This document shows, in pieces, positions 28,068-36,986 of a stretch of 64,000 nt of DNA (the first letter of the stretch is position 1; each line of letters opens with the position of its first letter). The DNA lies in assembly GCF_027587375.1 (NCBI RefSeq), contig NZ_JAMXIC010000004.1, forward strand, positions 1 through 64,000, given 5' to 3'. Made by a program: the position numbers and the translations under genes. The notes beneath the pieces are model-generated. The model searched no databases. It was not told the origin of the DNA and was given only the letters and a program-made list of their open reading frames with translations. The DNA is from Arthrobacter sp. B2a2-09 (lineage in GTDB: Bacteria; Actinomycetota; Actinomycetes; Actinomycetales; Micrococcaceae).

Positions 28068-29507
28068 CTATTCTCCTCGGAGGACTTCGATGGGGCGGAT
28101 GCGGGCTGTGAGCAGCGCTGGTACCAGGGCACCCACGACGGCGACGCCGAAGACCGCGGCAACGCCGGCGGCAATGACGCCGGGGGAGGCGCTCGCCGTC
28201 ACGGAGGTCAGCAGCTGGGAGGCTCCGCCGAAGGGACCGCCCCCGCCGGGAAGACCAGCGCCGCCGAAGCCTCCGCCGCCGGGGCCGCGCTGGCTCGTGG
28301 CCGCCGTCGAGCTGTTGGAACTGATCAATGCCGATGCGATGCCGCCGCTGGCGACGGAAGCAATTGCAGCGCCAACGACGCTGCCGAGCGCCACGAGGAC
28401 GAGGGCTTCGAGTACGAACTGCAAGCCGATGGTCCGGTTGCGGGCGCCGATGGCCTTCAGGACGCCGATCTCACGGCGGCGCTCCCGGACCAGCATGACC
28501 ATGATGAGCAAGATGATCAGGCCGGCGGTGCCGAGTGCCGCGATGAAGGCCACCAATGAAATGTTCTTGACGCTGTCCAAGGAACTAACGGCGGTGTCGA
28601 GGTTTCGCTGGCCCTGCGTCACGTCGGCCTTACTGGAGCCGAGGGCAGTCTGCAGCGCCGTCTTGGCAGCATCCACGTTCGCCATGCTGTTGACCGTCAC
28701 CACCATGCTGGAGAGCTCGCCCGGAGTTGCGGCGAGGGCCTGGGCCTCGGCGAGTGTCGTGTACACGGCGTTGTTGCCGAAAGTGGTGCCGGCGTCGAAG
28801 ATGCCCGCCACCGTGAACGTCTTGCCGGCAATGGTGAACGTTGAGCCGGCCTTGAGGTTGTTCTTTGTCGCGAGCGTGGTTCCGACGAGGGCCTTGGTGC
28901 TAGCCACGGTGTAGTCGCCCAGGCCTGTGCCGCTGGTGATGTTCAGGGCCTTGCCGGCGGTGTCCACCTCGGCGCCGATACCTGTAGCCGTGATGGGCAG
29001 CGAGAACGTCGGCGCGGTTCCGGTGTTGCCCGTGCCCGTGTTTCCCGATCCGGTGCTGCCGCTGGTGTTGTTGCGATTGCCGAGCGTGCCGGCGTCGATG
29101 GCGGCCTGAAGGTTTGTGGTGACGCTCGTGCCGCCGCCGGGACCGCCACCCGGTCCGGCCTGTTGCGCCGTGGTGCCGGTGGTTGAGGCGGAGGCCGCCG
29201 TTGCGGTCTCCAGCCGCAGAGCCTTGGTGCCCACCACGGAAACGACGTTCGGTACGGCTGCCGCCGTCGCGGTCTGGGCCGTGGTGAGCGGCTCGCCACC
29301 GCCGTCGAAGCCCTGCGCACCGGCGGGGTTCACGGTCAGGACCGTGCCCACGGAGGCGTTGAGCTCCTGGACTTTGCCGCCTACGGCTTGGTTGGCCACG
29401 AGCATGGCCAGCGCCAGCCCGATCGCGACGGCCAGCACTGCCACTACAGCCGCGGTTCTTATCTTGTTGCGGAAGGCATTGCCTACACTCCGGGCGAGGA
29501 CGCTCAC
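28068..29507 (-). CDS. FtsX-like ABC permease with glycine-rich insertions (second system)
   Basis: A 479-aa permease. Helix 1 is [20 protein letters not shown]; the extracytoplasmic domain to about 320 is Thr/Ser/Gly-rich with the stretches [15 protein letters not shown] and [16 protein letters not shown]; then come helices [40 protein letters not shown] and [20 protein letters not shown] with the [16 protein letters not shown] coupling loop. A second Gly-rich insertion ([20 protein letters not shown]) lies between the last two helices on the outer side. The GTG at 29507 follows AGGAG. The substrate is unknown; no separate adaptor gene is present. Confidence 0.88.
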   Translation of the reverse strand: MSVLARSVGNAFRNKIRTAAVVAVLAVAIGLALAMLVANQAVGGKVQELNASVGTVLTVNPAGAQGFDGGGEPLTTAQTATAAAVPNVVSVVGTKALRLETATAASASTTGTTAQQAGPGGGPGGGTSVTTNLQAAIDAGTLGNRNNTSGSTGSGNTGTGNTGTAPTFSLPITATGIGAEVDTAGKALNITSGTGLGDYTVASTKALVGTTLATKNNLKAGSTFTIAGKTFTVAGIFDAGTTFGNNAVYTTLAEAQALAATPGELSSMVVTVNSMANVDAAKTALQTALGSSKADVTQGQRNLDTAVSSLDSVKNISLVAFIAALGTAGLIILLIMVMLVRERRREIGVLKAIGARNRTIGLQFVLEALVLVALGSVVGAAIASVASGGIASALISSNSSTAATSQRGPGGGGFGGAGLPGGGGPFGGASQLLTSVTASASPGVIAAGVAAVFGVAVVGALVPALLTARIRPIEVLRGE

Positions 29508-29645
29508 GATTCTCCTTTTGGACCTGGCCCGCCCCAGCGGCGCGCCTGCTCACCTAACAGTGCGCACCGCGGCTGTGCGGCTGTGTTGCTGTTGCTATGC
29601 GGGGCCTGTGAAGCGTTGCCCGACGGCGCCTGGAACCGGACCCAA

Positions 29646-29685
29646 CGACGGCGGCCACCCCCTTGAGTGGGGATGGCCGCCGTCG
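29646..29685 (-). terminator. Terminator of the sugar ABC operon
   Basis: CGACGGCGGCCACCCC (29646-29661) pairs with GGGGATGGCCGCCGTCG (29669-29685), with one bulged base, about 20 bp past the stop of the binding-protein gene. Confidence 0.75.
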
Positions 29686-29706
29686 CTGGTGCCTAGATGA
29701 GAACTA

Positions 29707-30807
29707 CTACTTCGTGATCGGGCCGAGTACCGGATCGTCGACGTAGGCCGTCTTCACGTTGGCCAGGGTCACGATGACCGGAGGCAGCAGGTATGCCGGC
29801 ACGGTCTTGACACCGTTGTTGTAGGACTTGGTGTCGTTGATTTCCGGGGTCTTGCCGGACTGGACGTCCTGGACCATGGTGATGGCGTGCTCAACGAGCT
29901 TGCGGGTGTCCTTGTTGATGGTGGAGTACTGCTCGCCTGCAAGGATGGACTTGACCGACTCAACTTCGGAGTCCTGGCCGGTCACGATCGGCAGCGGCTT
30001 GCCGGCCGCCTTGACCGAGGTCAGGATGGCGCGGGCCAGGGTGTCGTTCGGGGACAGGACACCGTCCAGCGACGCGCTCGTGTAGGTACCTGCGAGCAGG
30101 GTATCCATGCGCTTCTGGGCGTTTTCTGCCTTCCAGCCCTGGGTGACGGCCTGTTCGAAGGATGTCTGGCCGGAAACCACCTTGAGGGTTCCGTCAGTGA
30201 TCTTCGGCTGCAGGATGCTCATGGCGCCGTCGAAGAAGACCTTCGCGTTGGCGTCATCGGGGGAACCTGCAAACAGCTCGATGTTGTACGGGCCGTTCGC
30301 CTTCTTGGACTTGAGTCCGTCCAGCAGGGCCTGGCCCTGCAGCACGCCGACCTTGAAGTTGTCGTAGGCCACGTAGTAGTCCACGTTGGCGGTGTTCAGC
30401 AGGAGGCGGTCATAAGCGATGACAGTGGCGCCGGCGTCCTTGGCCTGCTTGAGCTGCGTACCCAGCTGCGCGCCGTCGATCGCGCCGACGATGATGAGCT
30501 TGTCACCCTTGGTGATCATGGCGCTGATCTGGTTCTGCTGCTCCGAAACGCCGCCGTTGGCGAACTGCACATCCGGCTTGAAACCTGCGCTCGTGAGCCC
30601 GTCGTTGAAGAGCTTCTCTGCCAGGACCCAGTTCTCACTGGTTTTCTGGGGGAGCGCGACGCCGATCGAGGAACCCTTGGGGAATGCCTCGCTGCCGCTC
30701 GATGAACCGCCGGTGCTGCCGCTGTCCGTACGGCCGCAGGCCGTCAGCGCCAGTGCCGCGATCGCAGCAACCGCTGCTGCCTTTCCTGCTTTACCAAACA
30801 TTCGCAT
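29707..30807 (-). CDS. chvE: Multiple-monosaccharide-binding lipoprotein ChvE
   Basis: A 366-aa periplasmic-binding-fold lipoprotein. The lipobox is LTAC after a short signal, then a Ser/Gly linker. The mature part begins SIGVALPQKTSENWVLAEKL, followed by QISAMITKGDKLIIVGAIDG, VIAYDRLLLNTANVDYYVAYDN and GQTSFEQAVTQGWKAENAQKRM, all ChvE-type blocks; GVLSPNDTLARAIL and PIVTGQDSEVESVKSI complete the sugar site. It binds galactose, glucose, arabinose or xylose in characterised relatives. It is the last gene of the mmsA-mmsB-chvE operon. Confidence 0.92.
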   Translation of the reverse strand: MRMFGKAGKAAAVAAIAALALTACGRTDSGSTGGSSSGSEAFPKGSSIGVALPQKTSENWVLAEKLFNDGLTSAGFKPDVQFANGGVSEQQNQISAMITKGDKLIIVGAIDGAQLGTQLKQAKDAGATVIAYDRLLLNTANVDYYVAYDNFKVGVLQGQALLDGLKSKKANGPYNIELFAGSPDDANAKVFFDGAMSILQPKITDGTLKVVSGQTSFEQAVTQGWKAENAQKRMDTLLAGTYTSASLDGVLSPNDTLARAILTSVKAAGKPLPIVTGQDSEVESVKSILAGEQYSTINKDTRKLVEHAITMVQDVQSGKTPEINDTKSYNNGVKTVPAYLLPPVIVTLANVKTAYVDDPVLGPITK

Positions 30808-30858
30808 ATCTTGCTTCGCTTTCTTTGTTGTGGATGGAACAAGTCGTCCTGAAGCCGA

Positions 30859-32127
30859 TCAGGCTTCCTTGGAGATGGTTTCCCTGGTTGAGGATGTTTC
30901 GTCTGGAGCGTTTTCGCTGCTCCGGCCGAAGTTCTTCATCATCATTCCGATGATCGATTTCTTGCCCTGGGTCTTGTTGTAGACGTCGAAGGCGACTGCT
31001 GCCAGCAGCACGAGGCCCTTGATGATCTGGGTGAGGTCTGCGCCGACGCCGAGGAGTTGGAGGCCGTTGTTGAGGACAGCCATGACGAGGCCACCGACGA
31101 TCGAGCCGATCACAGTGCCCACGCCACCGGTGACCGCGGCGCCACCGATGAATACGGCCGCGATGGCATCCAGTTCCCAGCCGACGCCGTCAAACGGACC
31201 TGAAGCGGTGGAGCGGCCCACGAAGATCATGCCGGCGAGGCCGGCAAGGATGGACATGTTCATCATGACCATGAAGTTGACCTTCTTGGACTGAACTCCG
31301 GAGAGCTCGGCCGCGTGGCGGTTGCCGCCGACTGCGTAGATGTGGCGGCCAATGACCGTCTTGGCGGAAATGAAACCGTAGATGAGGACCAGCACGGCGA
31401 GGATGAGTCCCGGGATGGGGAACGAGGTGCCGGGGCGGCCCGTGGCGAAGAGGTAGGTCGCGTACAGGATGGCGGCGTTGACCAGCACGAGCTTGGTGAT
31501 CATCACCCATGTTTCAGGGACTTCGGCGCCCAGCGCCTGAGCGTTGCGGCGGCTGCGCAGTTCGCTGAAAATCACGAACGCGACGGCGATAAGGCCCAGC
31601 AGGAGAGTCAGGTTGTTATATCCCGTGCTCGGCCCCACCTCGGGCAGGTAGCCCGAGCCCAGGTACTGGAAGTCTTCGGGGACCGGAACGGTGTTTGACT
31701 TGCCGACGAACTGGTTGAAACCGCGGAACAGCAGCATGCCCGCCAGGGTCACGATGAATGCCGGAATGCCGACGTATGCCGTCCAGAATCCTTGCCAGGC
31801 TCCGATCAGGGCGCCGAGCAGGAGACCGAACAGGACTGCTGCGAACCAGGGCAGGTGCCAGTCCCTGATGGCCAGGGCCACCGAGATACCGACGAAGGCC
31901 GCTACCGAACCTACGGAAAGGTCGATGTGGCCGGCGATGATGACCAGGACCATGCCAATGGCCAGGATCAGGATGTAGGAGTTGCCGTTGAAAAGGTTGA
32001 TGACGTTGCCGGGGGTCAGCGTTCGGCCGTCGGTGAAGATCTGGAAGAAGATGACGAGCGCAACCAGGGCAAAGATCATCCCGAATTGGCGGGTGTTGCC
32101 ACCGAATAGCTTCTTGAGCGCGTTCAT
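30859..32127 (-). CDS. mmsB: Multiple-monosaccharide ABC transporter permease
   Basis: A 422-aa CUT2-family permease with about ten helices. Typical blocks are GMVLVIIAGHIDLSVGSVAAFVG, IVTLAGMLLFRGF, GRHIYAVGGNRHAAELSGV (the EAA-like cytoplasmic loop) and ELDAIAAVFIGGAAVTGGVGT. Length and the long periplasmic loop around 130-160 fit the GguB/MmsB subgroup rather than RbsC. The ATG at 32127 follows AGGACC. It lies 44 bp downstream of the ATPase gene. Confidence 0.93.
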   Translation of the reverse strand: MNALKKLFGGNTRQFGMIFALVALVIFFQIFTDGRTLTPGNVINLFNGNSYILILAIGMVLVIIAGHIDLSVGSVAAFVGISVALAIRDWHLPWFAAVLFGLLLGALIGAWQGFWTAYVGIPAFIVTLAGMLLFRGFNQFVGKSNTVPVPEDFQYLGSGYLPEVGPSTGYNNLTLLLGLIAVAFVIFSELRSRRNAQALGAEVPETWVMITKLVLVNAAILYATYLFATGRPGTSFPIPGLILAVLVLIYGFISAKTVIGRHIYAVGGNRHAAELSGVQSKKVNFMVMMNMSILAGLAGMIFVGRSTASGPFDGVGWELDAIAAVFIGGAAVTGGVGTVIGSIVGGLVMAVLNNGLQLLGVGADLTQIIKGLVLLAAVAFDVYNKTQGKKSIIGMMMKNFGRSSENAPDETSSTRETISKEA

Positions 32128-32171
32128 TGTTTTGGGTCCTTGTGTCCGTGTGGTTCTGGAGATGACCGGGG

Positions 32172-33728
32172 TCAGGCGGCTTTGCGGCTGGATGTCATGA
32201 GCTTCATGAGGCTCTCCTGGCTGGCTTCTTCCTTGTTGAGCACGCCAGTGATGGAGCCCTCGAAGATGGTGTAGATACGGTCCGAGAGGCCCAGCAGCTC
32301 GGGGAGTTCGGAGGAAATCACAATCACGCCCTTCCCTTGGTTGGCCAGCTGCTGGATGATGCCGTAGATCTCGTACTTGGCGCCGACGTCGATTCCGCGT
32401 GTGGGTTCATCCAGGATGAGAAGGTCAGGATCCGTGAACATCCATTTGGCGAGAACCACCTTTTGCTGGTTTCCGCCGGAGAGCTTCGAGACGCCTTCCT
32501 CCACCGACGGCGTCTTGGTGCGCAGCGACTTCCGGTATTGCTCGGCCACCATGAACTCCTTGTTGGTGTCCACAACGATTCCCCGGCTGATCTTCTTCAA
32601 GTTGGCAGACACCGTAGTGGTCTTGATGTCGTCCAGGAGGTTCAGTCCCAGGCTCTTGCGGTCCTCCGTGACGTAGCCGAGACCGGCGTCGATCGCCTGG
32701 CGGACGCTGCGCATGGTGATCGGCTTGCCGTCCTTGTACACCTGCCCCGAGATGAACCGGCCGTAAGAGTGGCCGAAGACGGAGCGGGCAAGCTCGGTGC
32801 GGCCTGCGCCCATCAGGCCGGCAAAGCCGACGATTTCGCCGCGGCGCACGTGGAAGTTGGAGTTCTTGCAGACCAAGCGGTCCTGGATCTGGGGATGCCC
32901 GACGTTCCAATCCTTGACCTCGAAGAACACCTCGCCGATCTTCGGCGTGTGGTCGGGGAAGCGGGACTCGAGCGTCCGCCCGACCATGCCCTTGATGATG
33001 CGGTCCTCGTCGACGCCGTCTTCCACCACGTTGAGCGTCTCGATGGATTTGCCATCGCGGATGATGGTGATCTCGTCCGCGATCTGCTCGATCTCATTGA
33101 GCTTGTGGGAAATGATGATGGACGTGATGCCCCGGCCCTTGAGGCCAAGGATCAGATCCAGCAAGTGCTGGGAGTCCGATTCGTTGAGGGCGGCAGTGGG
33201 CTCGTCCAAGATGAGCAGCTTGACGGACTTGTTCAGCGCCTTGGCGATTTCCACCAGCTGCTGCTTGCCGACGCCGATTTCCTTGATCGGGGTATCCGGG
33301 TTCTCGCGCAAGCCAACCCGTGCGAGCAGTTCGATTGACCGCTTGCGTGCCTCGGCCCAGTCGATGATGCCACGACGGACGGGTTCGTTGCCGAGGAAGA
33401 TGTTTTCCATGATGGAAAGCTCGGGGATCAGTGCCAGTTCCTGGTGGATGATCACGATTCCCGCATGCTCGCTGGCCCGGATGTCCTTGAACTGCTGGAC
33501 TTCCGCCTGGTACACGATGTCGCCGTCGTAGCTGCCGTAGGGGTAAACCCCGGAGAGCACCTTCATCAACGTGGACTTTCCTGCACCGTTTTCGCCGCAG
33601 ATCGCGTGGATTTCGCCCACCTTGACCCGGAGGCTAACGTCCGAGAGCGCCTTCACGCCGGGGAATTCCTTAGTGATGGACCGCATCTCGAGAAGAACCG
33701 GATCCTGGTGCGTTATGGGGGTCGACAT
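32172..33728 (-). CDS. mmsA: Multiple-monosaccharide ABC transporter ATPase
   Basis: A 518-aa CUT2 ATPase with two ABC domains. The first has Walker [11 protein letters not shown], signature [15 protein letters not shown] and Walker [14 protein letters not shown]. The second, as usual for the family, has a degenerate Walker A ([10 protein letters not shown]) with signature [15 protein letters not shown] and Walker [13 protein letters not shown]. The first gene of the operon, it starts at the ATG 33728 behind GGAGG. The upstream 138 bp carries an 18-bp operator shared with the ROK regulator gene and a TTGACG...TTTACT promoter-like pair. Confidence 0.94.
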   Translation of the reverse strand: MSTPITHQDPVLLEMRSITKEFPGVKALSDVSLRVKVGEIHAICGENGAGKSTLMKVLSGVYPYGSYDGDIVYQAEVQQFKDIRASEHAGIVIIHQELALIPELSIMENIFLGNEPVRRGIIDWAEARKRSIELLARVGLRENPDTPIKEIGVGKQQLVEIAKALNKSVKLLILDEPTAALNESDSQHLLDLILGLKGRGITSIIISHKLNEIEQIADEITIIRDGKSIETLNVVEDGVDEDRIIKGMVGRTLESRFPDHTPKIGEVFFEVKDWNVGHPQIQDRLVCKNSNFHVRRGEIVGFAGLMGAGRTELARSVFGHSYGRFISGQVYKDGKPITMRSVRQAIDAGLGYVTEDRKSLGLNLLDDIKTTTVSANLKKISRGIVVDTNKEFMVAEQYRKSLRTKTPSVEEGVSKLSGGNQQKVVLAKWMFTDPDLLILDEPTRGIDVGAKYEIYGIIQQLANQGKGVIVISSELPELLGLSDRIYTIFEGSITGVLNKEEASQESLMKLMTSSRKAA

Positions 33729-33818
33729 ACCCTCGCGCCTCCAATGTTTGACGTCGTTGTCGGCTCGGGGATGGCGAGCCTATCTGATGAGAAAGTAAAC
33801 TGGATCACACCGCTTGTC

Positions 33819-33836
33819 GTCAAGACTTTAACGCAA
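33819..33836. promoter_or_regulatory. ROK-regulator operator upstream of mmsA
   Basis: GTCAAGACTTTAACGCAA matches GTCAAGAAGTTAACGCAA at 35089 in 16 of 18 positions. The motif AGTAAACT also occurs near both (33794 and 35110). The shared sequence in the two control regions implies a common regulator, most simply the ROK protein encoded between them. Confidence 0.7.
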
Positions 33837-33866
33837 GACGGCGATAACAGCGTGGTAACGAAATGT

Positions 33867-35057
33867 TCAGGACTGCTTGATTCCGGCGTGCTGGAACACC
33901 AAAGCGGCCGCCCCGAGGGCCTCCGCCCGGGCGCCGAGCGAAGACATCGCGAGGTGCGTTGTCTCGCCGATTACAGGCACCGCATGGCGGACGAGGCCGC
34001 GCCGGATCGGGTCCAGGAGGATGTCGCCGAGGCCGGCCAAGGGGCCACCCACAACGATGACTTCCGGATTGATGAGATTCGCCACATTGCCCAATGCGCG
34101 CCCCACCGCGAGCCCCGCGTCGTCCACCACGCGAAGGGTTGCCGGATCCCTCGCCAGGGCGTTGCGGACAATGTCCTCGGGCTCGAGGTGCAGCCCCGAG
34201 CCCTTCCCGAGCAGCTCGATCATGGTGGTGGTGGAAGCCATCGTTTCCAGGCAGCCCCGGTTGCCGCAGCGGCAGATTGCGCCGTATTCGTGGATGGTCG
34301 CATGGCCGATTTCTCCCGTGATTCCCACCGCCCCGTAGTAGGGCGCGCCGTTGATGATGAGGCCCGCTCCGATGCCGGAGCCGATCTTGAGGAACATGAG
34401 GTTGCCGATCCCGCTGTGGGGTCCCCAGGTGACCTCGGAGAGGGCGCCCAGATTGGCGTCATTGTCAACGTATACGGGAAGATCGAGGGCTTCCTCCAGT
34501 CGTTCGAGAATCTGGATCCCCACCCATTCAGGCAGGATGGCACCCTGTGCCACGGTGCCGGAGCGGCGGTCGATGGGGCCGGCTATGCCGGCGCCCGCGC
34601 CCACTATCGCGCTCCGGTCAACCCCGCTTTCGATCAATAGTTTGTTGAGGAGGGCGACGGCGGCGCTGATGCCCTGTTCGGCGTGGTGGCCAAGGGGAAG
34701 CGTGACCGTTTCCTCGATGATGATGTGATAGCCCAGCGAGGCCAGGACCACCCGCAGGTGGCGCCGGCCAAAATCGATTCCGACGGCGACCGCGCCGTTG
34801 CTGTTGAGCCTGACGTTCAGTGCGCGGCGTCCGGAGCTGGTGATCGGCTCGGTGGAGACGAGCCCCGCGTCCTGCATGATCTTGACGATGTTGGACACCG
34901 TTGCCGTGGAAAGGCCGGTCTGCCTGGCGAGTTCGGCCTGGGTGGATGGGCCGCTCAGCAGGCATTCGATGAGCCGCTGCTGGTTCAGGTGGCGCAGCGC
35001 TGATTGCGAGCCGGGGTTTTTGCGGTGGCTCTTCGTCGAGCTGGATGTTGCAGGCAT
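33867..35057 (-). CDS. ROK-family transcriptional regulator of the sugar transporter
   Basis: A 396-aa XylR/NagC-type repressor. The winged helix-turn-helix is at about 22-75 (NQQRLIECLLSGPSTQAELA, then RQTGLSTATVSNIVKIMQDAG). The ROK domain follows: VGIDFGRRHLRVVLAS (phosphate loop), VYVDNDANLGALSEV, LKIGSGIGAGLIINGAPYYG, GEIGHATIHEYG and the zinc motif CRCGNRGCLE. It probably releases DNA on binding a monosaccharide such as xylose or glucose. It lies just upstream of mmsA on the same strand but with its own promoter region, which carries the shared operator. The ATG at 35057 has only a weak ribosome site. Confidence 0.9.
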   Translation of the reverse strand: MPATSSSTKSHRKNPGSQSALRHLNQQRLIECLLSGPSTQAELARQTGLSTATVSNIVKIMQDAGLVSTEPITSSGRRALNVRLNSNGAVAVGIDFGRRHLRVVLASLGYHIIIEETVTLPLGHHAEQGISAAVALLNKLLIESGVDRSAIVGAGAGIAGPIDRRSGTVAQGAILPEWVGIQILERLEEALDLPVYVDNDANLGALSEVTWGPHSGIGNLMFLKIGSGIGAGLIINGAPYYGAVGITGEIGHATIHEYGAICRCGNRGCLETMASTTTMIELLGKGSGLHLEPEDIVRNALARDPATLRVVDDAGLAVGRALGNVANLINPEVIVVGGPLAGLGDILLDPIRRGLVRHAVPVIGETTHLAMSSLGARAEALGAAALVFQHAGIKQS

Positions 35058-35088
35058 GACATGAAGCGTGCCTCAAATCACAGTTGCA

Positions 35089-35117
35089 GTCAAGAAGTTA
35101 ACGCAATGGAGTAAACT
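35089..35117. promoter_or_regulatory. ROK-regulator operator upstream of its own gene
   Basis: GTCAAGAAGTTAACGCAA (35089-35106) repeats the mmsA-side operator. With AGTAAACT (35110-35117) it forms an imperfect inverted repeat AAGTTAAC-N6-GAGTAAACTT, the kind of A/T-rich dyad bound by XylR-type ROK repressors. It lies 32 bp upstream of the regulator's start codon. Confidence 0.7.
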
Positions 35118-35297
35118 TGCATCGGCATCATGAACTATGCCCCCAATTTGTACGAACCATCCCCGTGGGGTCCTCCGCAGGTCCATTTGTCCTGTGGGAC
35201 CGGCCTGCGGCTGGCTAGTCTGGAATCACGAGTAATCCCGGGCGCGTCTCCCAAGAACGCCTGCCGGGGGATGCAAGGTGCTATCGAGGTGGTAATG

Positions 35298-36107
35298 ATG
35301 CTGCTGTCCGTCCTACAGGCCAACGCTGTTGTCCTGGACATCGACGCCAATCTAAAGACGGTCGATGCTGCGGCGCAGCGCGCTGCCACGGCAGGGGCCG
35401 CTTTGCTGCTGACGCCCGAGCTCTTCCCAGTGGGGTACGCGCCGCTGAGGCTCCACTCGGAGCTGGATGCTGCAGCGCTCCCAGGCATCCGGGAGCGCCT
35501 TGCTGACATCGCCCGCACGCACGGAATCGGACTGGTCTACAGCCTTCCCGCACCGGCTGCCGATGGCAGCTGGCATATCTCCGCCACTCTTCTGGACGCG
35601 CACGGAACCGTGCTTCTGGACTACGACAAAGTGCACCTCTTCGGCGGGGAGGAGCGAAAGGCGTTCTCCGCCGCCCAAGCAGCTCCCGGCGTCGTGGACT
35701 TCAACGGGGTCAAGACGTCGCTGCTGATTTGCTACGACGTCGAGTTTCCCGAAACTGTCCGCGCCGCGGCCATGCGAGGCGCTGAACTTCTGCTGGTTCC
35801 AACCGCCCTGTCCGCGGGCTTCGACGCCGTGCCGCAAGTCCTGATCCGGGCCCGGGCGCTGGAGAGCCAGCTCAGCGTGGCCTACGCGAACCACAGTGGC
35901 CACGAGGACGGTTGTGACTTCCTTGGCGGTAGTGTGGTCGCCGGTCCGGACGGTTCATTGCTCGCTGCTGCCGGGGATGGTGCGGCATTGCTGTTCGCCG
36001 AGATTTCCACGGAAGGCGTCAGGGCCGCCCGGGAACAGGTGCCGTACCTGCGCGAGCGCCGCCCGGAGCTGTACCGGGAGTGGGAAGAGTCTGCACCAAA
36101 AGGTTGA
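35298..36107 (+). CDS. Nitrilase-superfamily carbon-nitrogen hydrolase
   Basis: A 269-aa cytoplasmic amidase. The catalytic triad is visible: E41 (LTPELFPVGY), K111 (DYDKVHLFGGEE) and C145 (LLICYDVEFPE), with the conserved Glu of GEE nearby. Length and these motifs fit the aliphatic-amidase/deaminated-glutathione-amidase groups; the substrate cannot be told. I choose the ATG at 35298 (an adjacent ATG at 35295 is equivalent), after GAGGTGG; an in-frame extension to 35130 has no family match. It is divergent from the ROK gene. Confidence 0.88.
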   Translation: MLLSVLQANAVVLDIDANLKTVDAAAQRAATAGAALLLTPELFPVGYAPLRLHSELDAAALPGIRERLADIARTHGIGLVYSLPAPAADGSWHISATLLDAHGTVLLDYDKVHLFGGEERKAFSAAQAAPGVVDFNGVKTSLLICYDVEFPETVRAAAMRGAELLLVPTALSAGFDAVPQVLIRARALESQLSVAYANHSGHEDGCDFLGGSVVAGPDGSLLAAAGDGAALLFAEISTEGVRAAREQVPYLRERRPELYREWEESAPKG

Positions 36108-36135
36108 GGTTCGGTGCATGGCGTGGAAGGGCAGC

Positions 36136-36672
36136 TCAGCAATTGACCCCGGGCGCGAGTAACCCAACAGGCCGAGCCCACGCACGGATTCCGAGAATGA
36201 GGCTGCGTCCATCACCAAAGAATGGCAGAAGGAAGACTGCATGCAACAGGAACCAGTACTGCAGGAATGAACCGGGTGCGAGTAGGGCAACCACCGCCCC
36301 GGCCAAGCATGATGCACTCGGGCCAAATATCGCCACGATTGCGATCTGCCACCCGTAGAGACGCCCGACGGGAATAACGGAGAAGCGAAGGACGCCGGCA
36401 GATATCACGACGTCGGAGACCCCGTGAAACAGCCGCATACCCACGACGTGAGACGACTCGTGCACCAGAAAACCGGCCAGCAGGAAAAGTGCATGCGCAA
36501 GGAGCCACAGGCCAGCCTGGAAAAGTATCGGGTCAGTGGTCATGGTGGCCAGGAAGGTGCACGCCGTGAAGCCGAGAGCAGCGGCGGCAAAAGGCAATCT
36601 ACATGACCATATGAGTTGCTTGGCTATCAGCCCGGCAGTCACATCCCGGAGGGCGAACTTTCGAGGGGTCAA
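36136..36672 (-). CDS. M50-type membrane metalloprotease
   Basis: A 178-aa polytopic membrane protein with about five helices. H71-E72-S-S-H75 (FLVHESSHVVGM) is an HExxH zinc site inside a hydrophobic segment. LLPFFGDGRSL (149-159) matches the second M50 motif, in which Asp of DG is the third ligand (D154). This pairing is diagnostic of site-2-protease-like M50 peptidases and resembles YydH of Bacillus. The start is TTG at 36672, overlapping the preceding stop by 4 bp (TTGA). It is the last gene of a five-gene operon with a 79-aa membrane peptide and an ABC exporter, so processing of that peptide is the obvious hypothesis. The gene is A+T-richer than the flanks. Confidence 0.75.
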   Translation of the reverse strand: MTPRKFALRDVTAGLIAKQLIWSCRLPFAAAALGFTACTFLATMTTDPILFQAGLWLLAHALFLLAGFLVHESSHVVGMRLFHGVSDVVISAGVLRFSVIPVGRLYGWQIAIVAIFGPSASCLAGAVVALLAPGSFLQYWFLLHAVFLLPFFGDGRSLILGIRAWARPVGLLAPGVNC

Positions 36673-36986
36673 CCCTGGTCCGCTTGCAGGAGTCGCTTCT
36701 TGTGGAGCTTTAGGCGTTCCAGGACTGATGCAACGGCAACATAAAAGACCAGCGATGCCGCGAAGACAAAAGCGATGGGCGCGCCGTTTGACACCCCGAT
36801 TTCCAATGCGGTCGCCCCGTCGGGCTGTGCATGGGGCTCGAAGAAGAGCGCGCCGAACAGGCCAAATTTCCTGACTCCTATTTCGGACGCAGAGAACATC
36901 GTGGTGATGAAACTTGCGACAACGACGATCATGGTGACAACAAAAGAGACTGTCAGCCCGACGATGAATCTAAGCAGCCACTTCAT
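36669..36986 (-). CDS. Small membrane protein of the ABC/M50 operon
   Basis: A 105-aa protein of no recognised family. It has two clear helices (about 4-30, RFIVGLTVSFVVTMIVVVAS; and about 72-92, APIAFVFAASLVFYVAVASV) joined by an extracytoplasmic loop (GVRKFGLFGALFFEPHAQPDG), and a basic C-terminal tail (ERLKLHKKRLLQ). The ATG at 36986 follows AAGGATTGC and lies inside the permease gene, overlapping it by 17 bp. Its size, topology and position suggest an immunity or accessory subunit, which is inference. Confidence 0.7.
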   Translation of the reverse strand: MKWLLRFIVGLTVSFVVTMIVVVASFITTMFSASEIGVRKFGLFGALFFEPHAQPDGATALEIGVSNGAPIAFVFAASLVFYVAVASVLERLKLHKKRLLQADQG

